A DNA stretch of 64,000 bases from Seriola aureovittata (taxonomy: Eukaryota > Chordata > Actinopteri > Carangiformes > Carangidae): assembly GCF_021018895.1 (NCBI RefSeq), contig NC_079371.1:14259501-14323500 (forward strand). The letters are read 5' to 3'. The notes below the pieces were generated by a model, which had not been told where the DNA came from, searched no databases, and saw only the letters and a list, made by a program, of their open reading frames with translations. Below, piece after piece: positions 12,601-25,128 of this stretch (its first letter is position 1; every line of letters begins with the position of its first letter). Made by a program: the position numbers and the translations under genes.

Positions 12601-15600
12601 GGCAGGCTGTGCCATCAGTCCAGAGTGAAAAAAAAAATCCAAATTCTGCATCCTGTAGGTTCTTTTCTAGGGTAGTGAATTATTCACTGTGTTACCATCT
12701 GGGGTGGCCTTTCTGAGGCCAAAACAATTTAGGCTTCAGCTGTCTTTGGATTTGATCAGTAGACTGCCAGCCGACTGCCAGTCATTTTATAAAAGACACC
12801 CACGTGACGTTCATATGCATCGGTAGCAACATGGTGAAGTTTCAACAAGACGCTGTAGGTCGCTCACAGTGTATCTACTGCCTGAGAGATTTCTGGTGTT
12901 TTTATTATCCCGTGGGATTTCAGTTGGTTGTTTGCCCTCAAACTTTTCATCATCACAGACAATTCTTCCGTCTGTGAGGATAAAACCAACTCTTCTTTTA
13001 CTACAATGATTTTTTTATGTGTCACAACTTCTCTGTTGTGTCTTTCTGTCCTGCTGTGCTGTGCTCTTTCCTTCTCAACAGTGACAGGAACATGTGCAGG
13101 TTGAGGACAAGGAGAGAGACAATGGCAGCAGGAAAAGTGACTTTCTTCCTTTTCTCAGCTCCCTCAGTGCTCACATGTTACTGCTGCTTAAGTTTGCACT
13201 GGTTTCTTCAAAATACATCGGATGCAGCTCTCTCTAGCTTTAAAACCACATAGATCTCTCTCTTCATCCCGCTCTCGCTCTCATTCAAAGAACGAACAAC
13301 ATCCAAACAAATGTGCCGACGCAATGACTAATAGTTTACTATGAAGTGTTGACTCACTGACGCAGGGCCGCCTTGACCGCACACACATCTGCAGTTATGA
13401 GAAAGCAGTTCTTAAAACTTGAGAGAAACAACAACCTTAGAATAACCCCTGGACAAAACTTAGAACTGCATGTTTCTGCCCACCCACTAAAGTTTCACCC
13501 AAGGGCTAAAGAAAAGCAGAGTCAGGGTTGTGTGAGGGTTCATGCAACACGCTAAATGCAGAGAGCGTGTGATTCCACCCCACTCCCGGCAATGTGCAAG
13601 TGTTTAATGAGCAAAACATCTCATCAGGAATAGCTGTAGCACACACTGACACATTGACTACAGCATGCAGCTGATACACAGAGAGACATGGAGGATAGGA
13701 GACATAGGAGTGCGTGATGAGGGACAGAATATGATAACTTATGGCATAAGAGTAGGAGTCTGGGAAAAAAATGAATTGAGATAGAGTAAAACAGATATAA
13801 TGTGGCGTGCAGGAGGTGACAGAAAGTGAGTGGCACAGAGAGTGAAAAGGGTAGAGGAGACGACAGGAGGCAGAATGAGAGAGAGAGAAAATACATCCCA
13901 ACAAAGTGGTTGCATGGATTTGGTCTTTTTACAGTCGCAGTCAGGGTGAGGTTTGAAAGGAGTGACAGAGCCACTATCATGCAATGTCTCAACTGCAGAC
14001 AGAGCACAGGTGATATTGAGAGAGTCATAGAAAAATACCCTTTTATGTCACCCAACATAAAGGGGAATAAAAAGGTGAAGGAGAGGGAAGGTGAAGTAGG
14101 AAGGAGGGGGTGAGAGAAGAGACTAAGTGAACTTAAAAAATGCACAAACTGCAAAAGGTCTATAACTGATAACATGATCTTGAGAACAAATGTGATCTTA
14201 AGATCCATTCTGACAAAAATTGACTCAGTAGGTTTAGGGCATGTATAGTATTGCAGATATAAGATCTAGATGCAGATGTAAGATTAAAGCACTATAATTA
14301 AAGGAAAGGAATGAAAAGATGAGATTCGAAAGGTCATGAGAGCAGGGAAAATGAACAAGTGATACAAAAGGAACAAGTAAAAACTGACCTTCAACTGCAT
14401 AATGTTTCCCCAGAATGATCGTCATGTTTGTACTGTATTAGTGACACATAAATATACCTAACACAACAAATTATATACAAATATGTAGATGTTTTTCTGG
14501 ACATTAATTCTCGATTTTGTATTCAGATTCTTAAATGAGTTAAATGTTATCCTATTTTTCATAAATAAACTTGCAAAGAATACTCCCAAAAATGAAATTA
14601 ACTTCCTTTTGAACTTACTGGGTGACTTTAGCCTTGAAGTTTTCCCCAATATTAATTCATATTTCTATTATCTGCACACAGCCTGCCTTAATTCCAATGA
14701 AAGCATGTCCAACTTATGTCACTGGGGATGAAACACACTGAAACTATCTTGAATGAACTTGAGGAACCAGAGAGTTTGCCCTGTTGACTGCTGCAGCAGA
14801 TGATCCGCAGATGTAGTTTCAGAACCACGGACAGCTCCTCGTGAGTCGCTTCAATTGATAGACACAAGAGAGAAAAAGACTTCTACTGCACATCATGTGA
14901 TAGAAACTCCACTATGTTAAGGTCCTCTGTCGGGAGGCGGCCCATTTAGATCTCCACTATTACCATCAGAGGGCCTTGACACACACTGCAGGCCATTAAG
15001 CGCAGTGAGGGCCACAAAATACCATTATGAGATTTCATCATACACTTAAACATCACACCATCCAATTGCTTAGAGCCACAAGAAGACCACACAGCCAAAT
15101 GATTCAACTCTGACATAGGATTTGTTGTTTAAATCACAGGCTAGGATTGCTGGGAAATGTGTTGCAATAGCAATGCCTCCCTCTCAAATTTTACAACCGT
15201 GCATATGTAAAGCAATTCCAATTGTGATTCCGTGGGTTTGTTGTGTAAAGAGGAACAAGTCAGTTAATTGAAGCATCCAGAATCACGTGCTAAAGTGTTT
15301 GACGCACGGAAGCGCCACTACTTTTCCCCACTGGCCTGATTTCCAGTATCTCCCCCTGTTATCTGTAAGGTAAAAATGTGGGTTAAACATTTCCCCAAGA
15401 TTGAAATACTCAGCAGAGAGAGAGCGTTACATTTTAGCCTACGGACGCGACGTTTTGGTGTTTTAGCCACAAATCACAAGAGATATTAAATAAAATTTCC
15501 GACATTGATTCAGATAGACTTCCCAGACCTATTATATGAACTGGCATGGACAGACCCCAGGCAGAGTGTGCTATTTTACAATTGACAGTCCGATTAAAGC

Positions 15601-15723
15601 CCCATACACAAAGTAAAAGCTTCCCTACCCCGTCCCGTCCCGTTCCGGGAGGATTTGAAAGGATTACTCACTTGCCACAGCGAAAACCAGGAGAGCCAAC
15701 GCTGCTTTCACCGGGATTGCCAT
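1091..15723 (-). CDS. Neuronal nicotinic acetylcholine receptor, beta-type (non-alpha) subunit, 6 exons, 499 aa
   Basis: Subunit of a pentameric acetylcholine-gated cation channel in the plasma membrane. Exons in transcription order: 15723-15672, 7990-7845, 7666-7622, 7117-7008, 3402-2412, 1246-1091. All junctions are GT-AG, phases match and the sum is 499 codons plus TGA, close to human CHRNB2 (502 aa). Exon 1 encodes a hydrophobic signal peptide. The extracellular domain has the Cys-loop [16 protein letters not shown]1-M3 follow, then a cytoplasmic loop and M4. The vicinal Cys-Cys pair of alpha subunits is absent (YLDITYDF in its place), so this is a beta subunit. The third and fourth exons (45 and 110 bp) match the usual neuronal receptor gene layout. 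The [12 protein letters not shown] stretch is most like beta2, but overall divergence from beta2 and beta4 leaves the fish beta5 class open, so no symbol is given. Odd residues: Ala where related beta subunits have Asp in the M2-M3 loop, and Cys before the loop-D Trp. Confidence 0.95.
1660..2240. repeat. Dispersed teleost repeat in the last nAChR intron
   Basis: The text runs through alternating GCTAAC/CATG words, a 'gcaggtatttgatcataaa' stretch, 'caatccatccaagagttattgag' and finally 'tagagccacattgctagcaaggct'. I recognise this order as a widespread non-coding repeat of percomorph fish genomes. The family name is uncertain and no terminal repeats or target-site duplication could be fixed. The copy is diverged. 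Confidence 0.55.
2412..3402 (-). CDS. nAChR beta-type exon 5: Cys-loop, M1-M3 and most of the cytoplasmic loop
   Basis: This 991-bp exon starts in the YNNADG motif and ends after the acidic EDDDEG stretch. It carries the Cys-loop, the PSGEWDI motif, M1 ([19 protein letters not shown]), the pore-lining M2 ([17 protein letters not shown]), M3 and a fairly short basic and Ser-rich cytoplasmic loop. M2 begins after GEK, the cation-selective intermediate ring. The M2-M3 linker reads [11 protein letters not shown]. Splice sites are tctatcag|TGCC and GAAGGA|gtacgt. Confidence 0.95.
4461..4503. repeat. Inverted repeat: 15-bp arms, 13-nt spacer
   Basis: Arms TGCATGTGTCACCTC at 4461-4475 and its exact complement at 4489-4503, in the nAChR intron between the 110-bp and 991-bp exons. 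Confidence 0.9.
7420..7486. repeat. (TG)n microsatellite
   Basis: Dinucleotide run with two GC-containing interruptions, in the nAChR intron between the 45-bp and 110-bp exons. Confidence 0.95.
8000..8023. repeat. (CA)n tract abutting the exon 2 acceptor of the nAChR gene
   Basis: A CA run on the plus strand, so TG on the transcript, lies next to the 3' splice site. The acceptor tract is therefore (TG)n followed by tttgcag, which is variable-length material at a splice site. Confidence 0.9.
9594..9644. repeat. (CA)n microsatellite
   Basis: About 50 bp of CA repeat with one CG interruption, inside the long first intron of the nAChR gene. Confidence 0.95.
12026..12051. repeat. Homopolymeric G tract (21 uninterrupted G)
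   Basis: GGGGA is followed by 21 consecutive G on the plus strand (C on the nAChR transcript), in the first intron. It could form a G-quadruplex in the plus strand and is likely to vary in length. Confidence 0.95.
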
Positions 15724-16350
15724 CGCTTCCTCCCCTCCAGTGCGACACACGAAAACTTGCAGATGGAGATTGTTTCTGGCGCGTGTTTTCTTCTTCTCTG
15801 CCCTCGATGTAAAGTAAGAAAGGAGTGGAACAAAAGATTAAAAAATAAAATAAAAAAACTGGTTGGATTATAGCGGTTTCATTGCAAGGAATTCCGCAGA
15901 TGACGACCAGTCACTGAGGCTTGGAGGCATGGAGAGAGGAGCACTGACTGCTGTCTAAGCCCAGAGATCAGGAGGCTGGACGCTTTCTGCCAGAGCGCAC
16001 CGAGCACACCGCTGGACCTGGAGCTGTGCGCGCAGCAGAAACCGGCTATAGAAAACAGAGTCCCCCTTAATTCTCCTTGAGCGATACAAACAACGTTTTC
16101 CTCGGAAATATGGGTCAGGAGCTAGTGGGTATACGCCAATCCTGTTATCACAGAAGCGGCCATTCTTCCGATAAAAGATTTAAGCGCCCCGGTCCTTGCA
16201 TCGCCCTGCCCGCCCAGTGCGCTCCCTCGTCGGGCGTCAGTTTCACTCTCTGCCGTCTTGATCGACACAGTTTGACATGTGTGACAACAAACAGGAAGCG
16301 ATAAGAGTCAGAAATCCCCCTTAGGAACACATTAATAGCCAGAAGCCACT
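15724..16350 (-). promoter_or_regulatory. Putative promoter and 5' UTR region of the nAChR subunit gene
   Basis: The sequence just upstream of the start codon (minus strand) is richer in GC and CpG than its AT-rich surroundings, especially around 15960-16260. This fits a 5' UTR plus promoter. No TATA box or defined start site could be assigned, so this is inference from position and composition. Confidence 0.35.
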
Positions 16351-17219
16351 GAAACCAACTTTATCCTCTCCGATCAAACGAGAATCCCTTCAGTGAATTT
16401 TTACTTTCAATTAATCAAAAGACACTTTCATGATGCTCTGAAGGGAGCAGCTACAGGAAGTCAAGTTTTTGATTGAATTGCGACCAAAACTACAAAAAGA
16501 AAACGTAATCTCTTAATTTACGAAGAAAGGAAAACAAGTTGAAATTGTGTGGAGCCAGGTCTTTGACAGCAAGTCAGTAGAGGCCTTGTTATCTGCATTA
16601 AGCACATTGTGGTTGAGCTGTTTGCTCCCCCACTGAGGCCGTTGAGGGTGAGTGTGAGGGGGTGGTGTGAGGTGGTGTGGGGGTCACGACGTTTGGTACA
16701 AGAAGCATGAAAACCTCGAGGTCTATTAGAAATAAGATCAATGCAGCAAATGTGATATTTTATTGATCACTGTGGGTCACACACACACAGGAGCCGGGAG
16801 GAAACAATGTCTTGCAAAAGTGAGCATCTGATTTGCACACGGGCTGCAGTAGTAATACACAAAGAGGCAAGAAAGCTGATGACTAAAACCACTCCTCATT
16901 GTGAGCTCATCAAATCAGTTGTTTACATTCAACAAAACCCAAAGACAGGCATGGTAATAATAATACCAGCAAAACCCCAATAACTAACTATAATCAAATC
17001 TGCTTTTGCCAATCAGCAAAAGCCTGTGACCAGCAGCCGAAAATATTTTCATCTCTTCTCTGGTCTGAATGAGTTCATGTCATGTTATGGAAAGTCAAAC
17101 TGCAGAATCTGTGACTTAACATAGATCAACAAGGGGAACCATGACAGGCAATATTTTTTATTGCGCGCTCATGATGTGGTGAGGCAGCCTCACATTGGTG
17201 GGTCATCGGTCTGGAGCGC

Positions 17220-17220
<1 letters not shown>

Positions 17221-17267
<47 letters not shown>
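17221..17267. repeat. (TG)n microsatellite
   Basis: About 46 bp of nearly pure TG dinucleotides upstream of the nAChR gene. Confidence 0.95.
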
Positions 17268-17268
<1 letters not shown>

Positions 17269-17639
17269 TGTGTGAATGGAAGAGCTGCAGGCTGACTCAG
17301 TCTGCACACGTCAATGCGGTATAACTACCCCAGAGGTCCCTTTGGTGATGTGAGGAGAGGGCAGGAGGAAGACGTGGCTTTAAATGCACTTCACAAAAAA
17401 TGACTCCAGCTAATTATTTCATTGCATGGACAGAGAAGAGAAGGAAGAGGAGGAGGAGAGGAGGCAAAGAAAATATAAATAAATAAAAGTATAATGGGGA
17501 AAATATGAAGTTTCCTATCAAAGCCTGTGAAGAATTTAAAGCTGAAGATGAATTAAAGCCTTTCAGAAGGAAGTTGGTCTTTTTTAAAGAGGAAGAAGAA
17601 GATAAGTATTCTATGCTGAGAGAAAGAATTGTGTTTTCA

Positions 17640-17915
17640 CTTTCCCACTGAGAGTTACATGAGAAGATACACTCATGTCTGAAACAAGAGCCAGCAGCCA
17701 GTTGGCATAGCTTAACATAAAGACTTGGAATAAGGGGAAACAGCTATCTTTCCTCTGTCTCAAGCATCTTTAAAGCTCATTAATTACCATATTATGTCTC
17801 CATTAAAAAACACAAAGTGTAAAAATGACACATTGTGGTTTTATTGGGGGAGGGTTATGTGCCAGACTATTTCTTGTCCAGGAGCAGTGTCTTCCTGGTT
17901 TTGTCACCATGAGTT
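17640..17915. repeat. Dispersed short interspersed repeat of fish type
   Basis: The ordered words 'gagagttacatgagaagat', 'ccagcagccagttggcatag', 'cataaagacttgga', 'ggggaaacagct', 'gttatgtgccagactatttc' and 'gcagtgtcttcctgg' match a very common teleost dispersed repeat as I remember it. It is non-coding. Ends and family could not be set from sequence alone. Confidence 0.6.
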
Positions 17916-18663
17916 CAAAAAGTCATCCAAATTAAACGACAACATATGACAAAATTTGTCCATGAATTACTCACAGAATGACACAAGCATTTTTTTTCTT
18001 GAAGCAACAACCCTATTGGCAGGACGACATCACTGTGACTTCCAAAAATGTTATAAATCTGTATTGAGAAATTAATCTGTCCTATGATGTGACAAAGCTG
18101 TGGTTTAGGTTCAGTTTAGGCACAAAAACAACATGGTAAGTTTAAAGGAAACATCATGGTTTCTGATAAAATGACTACTTCAACATATGACATGTAGCTA
18201 CTGGCATCAATCTGCTCATCTGGATGAACATAATTCCCAACATGCAAATCTATTACTTCAGGCCTCACACAGAGAGTGTTCCTAAGAGTTGGAGGAATAA
18301 GCAAAGCAACCAACTTCAGAATAAACTGGGTAATATGTGACTCCTCAAACATGTGCAGTCAAGAGAAGATGCAGGAACACAGAGTTTAACTCTCACCTGA
18401 ACTTTGGCCTGACCTCATACAGTCATGCACAGACACTGCATGAAATTAACCTCAAGTCATGACTCAAAATGCAACCAAATTATATTATCCTCCCATCACA
18501 CCCCATTACAGCCACTCTTGAGCAACACACAAGCATCCGCCTCCCAAAGTCCCCACTCGTCTCTCTTAATGAACATTATCTCTGCATCCTAAAAGCAATG
18601 GAGAGGAGCAGGGGGAGACCAAATTCAATCAGAGCTACTTAGCTCACTGTGGGGTCTGCTGGG

Positions 18664-18664
<1 letters not shown>

Positions 18665-18703
<39 letters not shown>

Positions 18704-18722
18704 AGTGAGAGAGAGAGAGATT
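18665..18722. repeat. (CA)n followed by (GA)n compound microsatellite
   Basis: About 36 bp of CA passes directly into GAGAGTGAGAGAGAGAGAGA. Confidence 0.95.
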
Positions 18723-19345
18723 TAAAGGATAAAATCTTTGTTCCTATGTTTCCTACATACTGATAGCTGGTAGCTGATAGATTAGCAGTATCACAATATC
18801 ACATGCATGCAGTAACGTAAAACAAACACACCCTATAACGGACATATAAATAAACTCGGTTTCATTAAAGTACTTGTGAGGACACAACACATTCATAATT
18901 CTATTAAAGGCCCATAATGGTGGTTTTGTCTGTTTTAACCCATTACATACATTTTGTGCATATTATACATTAGTGCTGTCCATTTTGCAAAGCACAGCAT
19001 AAGATTTTAGAGTCGCACTAAACAGTGGCACTAAAGTTGCTGGAAATAAGTAAACCATTAAAGTGAAAAAAAGTCACACATTATCATTATATAGTCACCC
19101 AATGTCAATTGTTTGTGTGAATTGTTTTAAAAAGTCTTTCTGGTTAGGGCATTTAATGCTTGTGGGAAACTTGGACACTAGAGTTTTGAGAGTTGACTGC
19201 TGTAAATCCCTGTCACAGCAGGAAAAGCAACAGGTGTTGATAATAAACATCACGATGGCTGAATTCCATTAAGCTGCTCCAGTTTCAGGGTTCTGGAGTT
19301 GTGCATGCAGCCTCACTGTCCCACTGTCATGACTTACTGGGACAC

Positions 19346-19430
19346 TTGAATAGAACAGTTTGTTTACGACACCTGTGCTTTTCCTACTATGGCCAGTCAA
19401 AATGACTGCTGTGAAAAAGCCTCTTGCATC
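19346..19430. repeat. Short dispersed repeat, first copy
   Basis: Same element as 63276-63375: 'ttgaatagaacag', 'cacctgtgcttttcctac', 'agtcaaaatgactgctgtgaaaaag'. In the intergenic interval upstream of the nAChR gene. Confidence 0.65.
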
Positions 19431-20254
19431 TGCTGAAAAATCAAAGCCTTATGGCAAACTAAAAACAATCATGTGAAAACAATTACAAAAAATTTGAATT
19501 TTGATGCTTCTTGCTTTTTGTACTAAGCAACAATAAAACATTAAGGTGAAAAACATAAAGATGATGGGATGGCAAATTTGGTCATCTACCTCTACCTGTT
19601 TTCACCTGTGTGCCTGATTACACCTCTTCCCATGAGTGTGTGGAGTTGTAGTTAATGTAAAACTTTATCACTGTCATTATGCTACATTCATGTCATATGG
19701 GAGTTAGTGTAATTACCAACCTCAAACTTGTAAAAAAAAAAAACATTCAGAACGTTCCAATATTTAGTGCCTATAGAAGTTGCTAAAGAGAAAAATAAAT
19801 TTAGATGTCTCATATCAGCCAAAGTCAATCGTTCAAGGTAACTGAAAAAAAGTAAAACTAATTTAATCAATGCACACTCAAAGGAAGAATTCTGCAATCA
19901 TACAACCATCTTTAAATGTCTTACATTAATGCCCAAAAATGGGAACCTTTAAATTTACCAACAATCCACTGTGACATGAACACAGCATCGGTAAATAAAG
20001 TGGTAGAGACCTCTCACATCAGCAATCTGCTTCAACCTGACCAGAGGTCCAATCAGCCTGAACAAGTGAAAACACCTGTGAGAGAGTCCAGGGCAATAAA
20101 GTAAGTTCCAAGACAAATCGATCTTTTTCAGATACTGGAATAAACTGGAAACAATAGCCTCGTGAAAGGTAGAATTAAAAGTTAGGAGTTAAACATTGTT
20201 TATCAAACTTTTAATGTGATTTAGCGCTTAGCTGCATGGACAGGTATGTGTAAT

Positions 20255-20374
20255 CTATTCTGTTCTATTCTGTTCTGTTCTGTTCTGTTCTGTTCTATTG
20301 TTCTGTTCTGTTCTGTTCTGTTCTGTTCTGTTCTGTTCTATTGTTCTGTTCTGTTCTGTTCTGTTCTGTTCTGT
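20255..20374. repeat. (TGTTC)n pentanucleotide tandem repeat
   Basis: About 120 bp of TGTTC/TATTC pentamers. Variant units (TATTC and a shortened TATTG-TTC) recur at regular spacing, so a higher-order unit of about 50 bp appears to have been duplicated. Confidence 0.95.
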
Positions 20375-21909
20375 AAAATTTTTAATTCCTTATACATAAA
20401 AACTCTCAAGAGTCTTTACATCAGAGGATTTATGTCATTTTCCACATTTATTTCTGGTAAGATAGAAGTCTAAGAATGCATACCTTTGGTTCAGTCTGAA
20501 AGTCAAAGTGCTGAAGTGTTTTGCATTTGCATAATCATTTATCAGTTCACTTCCTACAGCGATGATAATGCGATGTCTACGAGAGCCAAGCCATTCTGTC
20601 ATCATAATCCAATTAACCATATACTGCACACAGCTCCATATAAGTATGTAGAGCCAACACACAACATCTGCATCTGTTTCCCGACAGCTGCATCATCGTA
20701 TTGTATATCATTTGAGTGGATTAAGTTTGTTTAGTTTAGCCTCATCACCAGCCTCCCTGTCATCTAAAAGTGTGTTCGTTTGCCTCCAGGCAGCAAAGTC
20801 AGGGACAGTGTGCCGCGGTGAAGTGGCCGATTCCTTCGCTGAATTAATGTTATCATAAATTCATATCACTGGGGGACATTTGTGTCTTGGACTGACAGTA
20901 TGAGATGGGGCTTTCTAAATTCCTGACTGGTAACCTGTCACAGCTGGTCATTGTCCTGCTCCAGTGGGACAGAATCAGTACGATGGGACCTCCCGGATGT
21001 GTAGTGATGAATGCATCTCATCATCTATCTTTATCTTTGTCTAATCTTCCTGTTGCTGCTCTGTGTTCCTCACCATCGTCGATTGCCTTCAGTCCCTATT
21101 TGTACTCTAAAGTCTTACTGCTTGTCTTTTTGTTCCATTCATGTGCTTGCTCCCTTTTCACCTCCTTTTATCTCCCCCACCCCTCCCCTTCCCACTTCTT
21201 ACTCTTTCTTCTTGAGTCCTCTACATACCCTGTCGTTCTCCTCTCATCTCTCTTAAACCAAACAGGCATATAAACCCCTGCTGAGCTCCCAGCGGGTGGG
21301 AGAAAAATGTTGGAAAAAATTGTAGGAATCTTATCATGGCTGAACTCAATTAAATGTTCTGACAGAGCCCAGAGCCTCAGAGCATGTCTCCAAGCTGCTT
21401 CTGAGTGTCCCTGCTGCTCTGCCATATCCTGCCCGATGTGACTCTCTGTAATGTTTAAAAGGAAGGTGGATTTCTGTGAGAGCCCCAGGTTTGCCCCCGA
21501 ATCTTTTTGGAAGTCTAGGAAGAGAGCAAATCCAATGAGCGAGTATGTTCTCTGTTTCAGGATTTTGTATATAATATGCATACTGTCCTTATCTGAATAC
21601 CAGTGGACTAAAAACTTGTATTGGAGATCATTAGAGGCTGCGTAACTTTTGGTGATGTGGAAAAATTCAAGTCAGAGCAAAATGATTTTAACCATACAAA
21701 TGCAAGTATGCAGATTGGTCAAATCTTAAAAATGTCCTTACAGGGCTCTGGGTGTGCAAGATGGTGAGTACATGCATGGCTGCTCTGCCTCTATATGGCA
21801 GCTCTCTTCTACACAAAGCCTCTCATGTCATCTTTACTGCAGGCCAAGAAGATTCAGCATTGCACATAATCCATAGGCAACAACAATCTGACAGACTTGG
21901 ACCCCCCCC

Positions 21910-21916
21910 ACACACA

Positions 21917-21957
<41 letters not shown>
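21910..21957. repeat. (CA)n microsatellite
   Basis: A C run and then about 48 bp of CA repeat with one CATA interruption. Confidence 0.95.
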
Positions 21958-21959
<2 letters not shown>

Positions 21960-23805
21960 CCGTATGGCAGAAGAAATATGACAGCGCTACACAATCCAGC
22001 ATGTTTCTGTGTCACAGTAACGCGCCCTGCCCAGACACGAGCAAGGAAGATGAGGAGGAGGAGACTTTGAGGGGAAAGCAGCTTGTTGTGATGACGGTTG
22101 AAGTGATTGAAGATATTCATTTAAATCCAGAAAAGCACAACTGATATTACTATACAAAACACAGAGGACTTTTAGAGTGTGGTTTATTATAGAAATAAAC
22201 ATGTTTGAATAGCGAACCTTTTCCATTTGTTTATTGGTTCTATGAAAAAAAAACAAACAACCTGATAGTGTATCATTCCTGCACAAAAACACACAATGAT
22301 GACAATGCATTTAGTTGAAAGTTCCCATCATACATGATTCTATGTGACCACCTTTTGACTTTAACTGTAAAAGTTCATTATAAGGGAAAAAAACATACAA
22401 TATGCAGACTGTGTGTGTATGTTGTTTGTGGCAGTGTGCAGTGTGTGGTGTGTGGTGTGTGGTGGGGGCTGCCCATGCTCATAGTTGGTTTGAGATGCAG
22501 GTGTGGCTTTACATTTATATTTCTGGGTGCACTCACATGAACATGAACACGCATGAATAATAAAGTGTTCTATACTGTGTCTCTTCTCCTGGAATTACTC
22601 TTGTCCCTCTCAGCACTAGACTGTTGGATTCAATAGCAGTGAAGCACATGGGTGGATCTGTCTCCATTACTGGAGTGGTTACTCACTCATAGTTAATTGA
22701 ATTAAATTGAAGATGAGTGGATTCAAATGGTTCAAAAACATTTTCACCTTCTATTTTCAATGCTTGGATTGTAAATGAGCAACAGATGGTCAACACCCAA
22801 GAAGCTTCAGGAAAGGAAGATGATCCTCAGATGAGTACAGAACATTTCTGACAGTGCTCACCTCCAAAACCAAAGAATAGAAGAAGATCACAAAGAAGAT
22901 AGGCACCAAAATGTTTTATTATTTCAGATTTTTTTTCTGCTGATATTTTAGATATTCAGTGTTTCTGACAAATGCTTTTGCAGAATAAAGGAACTGACAT
23001 GGCTGAAATCTTCAACAAAGCAATTACCCTGAAGAGTTAGAAATCAAGGTTACATATTACCCATTGTGCCATTAGTCTGTCCTCCCAAACTGTTGGAACA
23101 GCAGGCAAATGAAATACAAGTCTAAGTCAAAGCACAGAACTGGCCTAGTTAAAACCTCTGACCTCCTGTTACCCAAGCCATATGCAAACAGATTACTACA
23201 GCTTCTATAGGTTGAACCCAGCTTGCACCACAGCATAAAAAACAAGATGTGACTTAATTATCTGGGGCAGATCATACAGTGTGTTACAGAACACATGAGC
23301 CCCATGGAATAGGTCAAAGCTGGAGCATGAAAAGGGCAATGCTGCAGTCCAAAAGCAGCAGGGCAGACTTATGGTGATTTGCTTTCAGGGGTTTTTAACG
23401 ATACTAGGAATGTTGATGATCCATAATGAGGTTATCCCTTTGTATGATCTCATACTTAATATCAACCGGCTGTTGCACCTATTGTTCTGTCATGACAGTG
23501 AGCTTTGAATAAAATATAACAGCTCATTATGTAGGGTCAGATAAAGACCTAGTCAAGACACCTTTTAAAATTTAGCAGTGAAATCAATTCATCCCAATTA
23601 AGTTACTGTGATCAGAAACACAAGTGTGTGCCATTGAGTGACAGCAAGCAGTCTTGTCAGCGCTGACCTCTGAGGGAGCGCAGAGCCAGAGCCATTAAAG
23701 CTTATTAGCTGTGTTGCATCATCATTTAACCTCAAGCTTCAGTATAAACTGCTCCACAAAAACAGAATGGTTAACAGAGAGTTGTGAAACATACATGGTA
23801 CAAAC

Positions 23806-24080
23806 AGTGGTGGAAGAAGAATTAGAAGAAGAAGAAGAAGAGTAAAAGTCCTGCACAAAAAATCCTACTTAATTGAAAGTATATAAGTATTGGCAGACAA
23901 ATGTCATTAAACTATTTAAGTAAAAGAACTGGTTTGGTCCCTCCAACAGATACATTATTATATATGACATTATTCGGTTATTACTACTGAGCGGCGTGTG
24001 AGCAGAACATTTCTGTTAAAGCTGCTGGAGGTGGAGCTAGTTTTAACTTCTTGTACTGTTTTATATAAAAGGAAACTGGC
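23806..24080. repeat. Dispersed non-autonomous repeat of fish type
   Basis: Begins 'acagtggtggaagaag' and contains 'gtaaaagtcctgcacaaaaaatcctactta', 'ggtttggtccctcc', 'cattattatatatgacatt' and 'ggaggtggagctagttttaac'. I recognise this series as a frequent teleost dispersed repeat. A local (GAA)n expansion at about 23826-23842 replaces part of the start. The family name is uncertain. Confidence 0.55.
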
Positions 24081-25031
24081 TAAATCTGAGAGGTCATGAG
24101 ATGATTAATGGGAGAGGAAAGAAGAAAAAACACGTTTGATTCACATATCTGTTTTCAGTTTATAGACTTTTTCTCTAATCGTTGATTTTTGATGGGCTTT
24201 TGGATCATTTGAACATCTGAAATGAAACCATGTGAGAAGTTTAAAGTGAAAAATCACTATTTGATGGAGCCGACTATACACTGATTTTTGTAATTTGTCA
24301 GAAGCTGAAAAGTTTGGAAACCAATTGTTGGTTTGTTATAGTATCCATTGTGTAAAATCTTCATCATAAAAATAACTTGTAACTAAAGCTGTCACATAAA
24401 TGCAGTGGAGTAGAAAGTAGATAGCAAAATGAAACTTCTGGCCAAACATATGCCTGGGTCCTCGGTCTGAGTCTGGTCCATATACTTCCACATCTGGACA
24501 TATTCCAGCTTTTATCCTCCGGTACTGGCTGACAGCCGGAAGATTTTCTGTGTCTGAGCGACAATCGGTCCAGATGTGATCATTGCATCTGACAATCATG
24601 CTGTATATGGGCCAGATTCGGGCCATAGAACAGGGCGTATACTGGGACACAGTGGTTTGCGGTTAGCTTTCCAGTTACAGCCTAGAAAATCCTTATATAT
24701 CAACAACCTCTCTCAAAGATGAACTGATGCACTTTAGGCTGGTGAAATATAGTAAATCGTATAATAATAAATATCCAAACACAACCTAAATTTACTTTAA
24801 CTTAACTATATAACTTTATCTAAGAATATAGTTAAACTACCATTTATTCACAAATAGAGCAACCACTGATAAACATTGTAGCCTACAATTTAGAAAAAAG
24901 AAACAGCAGCAGAGATGGAGCTCTAATCCTCAAAGGAACTGAGGGCAAATTAGTTCCTTTTTGCCAACAAATCAAACACACATCAGTTAACAGACAGCAA
25001 GGAGACAACATACTCCCAAAAAATACTGGAC

Positions 25032-25032
<1 letters not shown>

Positions 25033-25127
<95 letters not shown>

Positions 25128-25128
25128 T
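25033..25128. repeat. (TG)n microsatellite, about 96 bp
   Basis: Long TG run with a single CG interruption. Confidence 0.95.

Noticed and set aside
13506..14208. Overlapping minus-strand open frames of up to 194 codons in the nAChR first intron
   Set aside because: Composition is dominated by Ser, Leu, Phe and Cys from a GA-rich strand, with no domain. Several frames are open at once, as expected for low-complexity DNA.
20905..21273. 122-codon plus-strand open frame rich in Ser and Leu
   Set aside because: No recognisable domain, no credible splice partners, and CT-rich composition. Considered chance.
24420..24650. Minus-strand open frame of 104 codons with 'tggcccgaatctggcccata' and 'catctggac' words
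   Set aside because: The recurrent words suggest a dispersed repeat rather than a gene, but I could not place it in a family or find its ends, so it is not listed as a feature.
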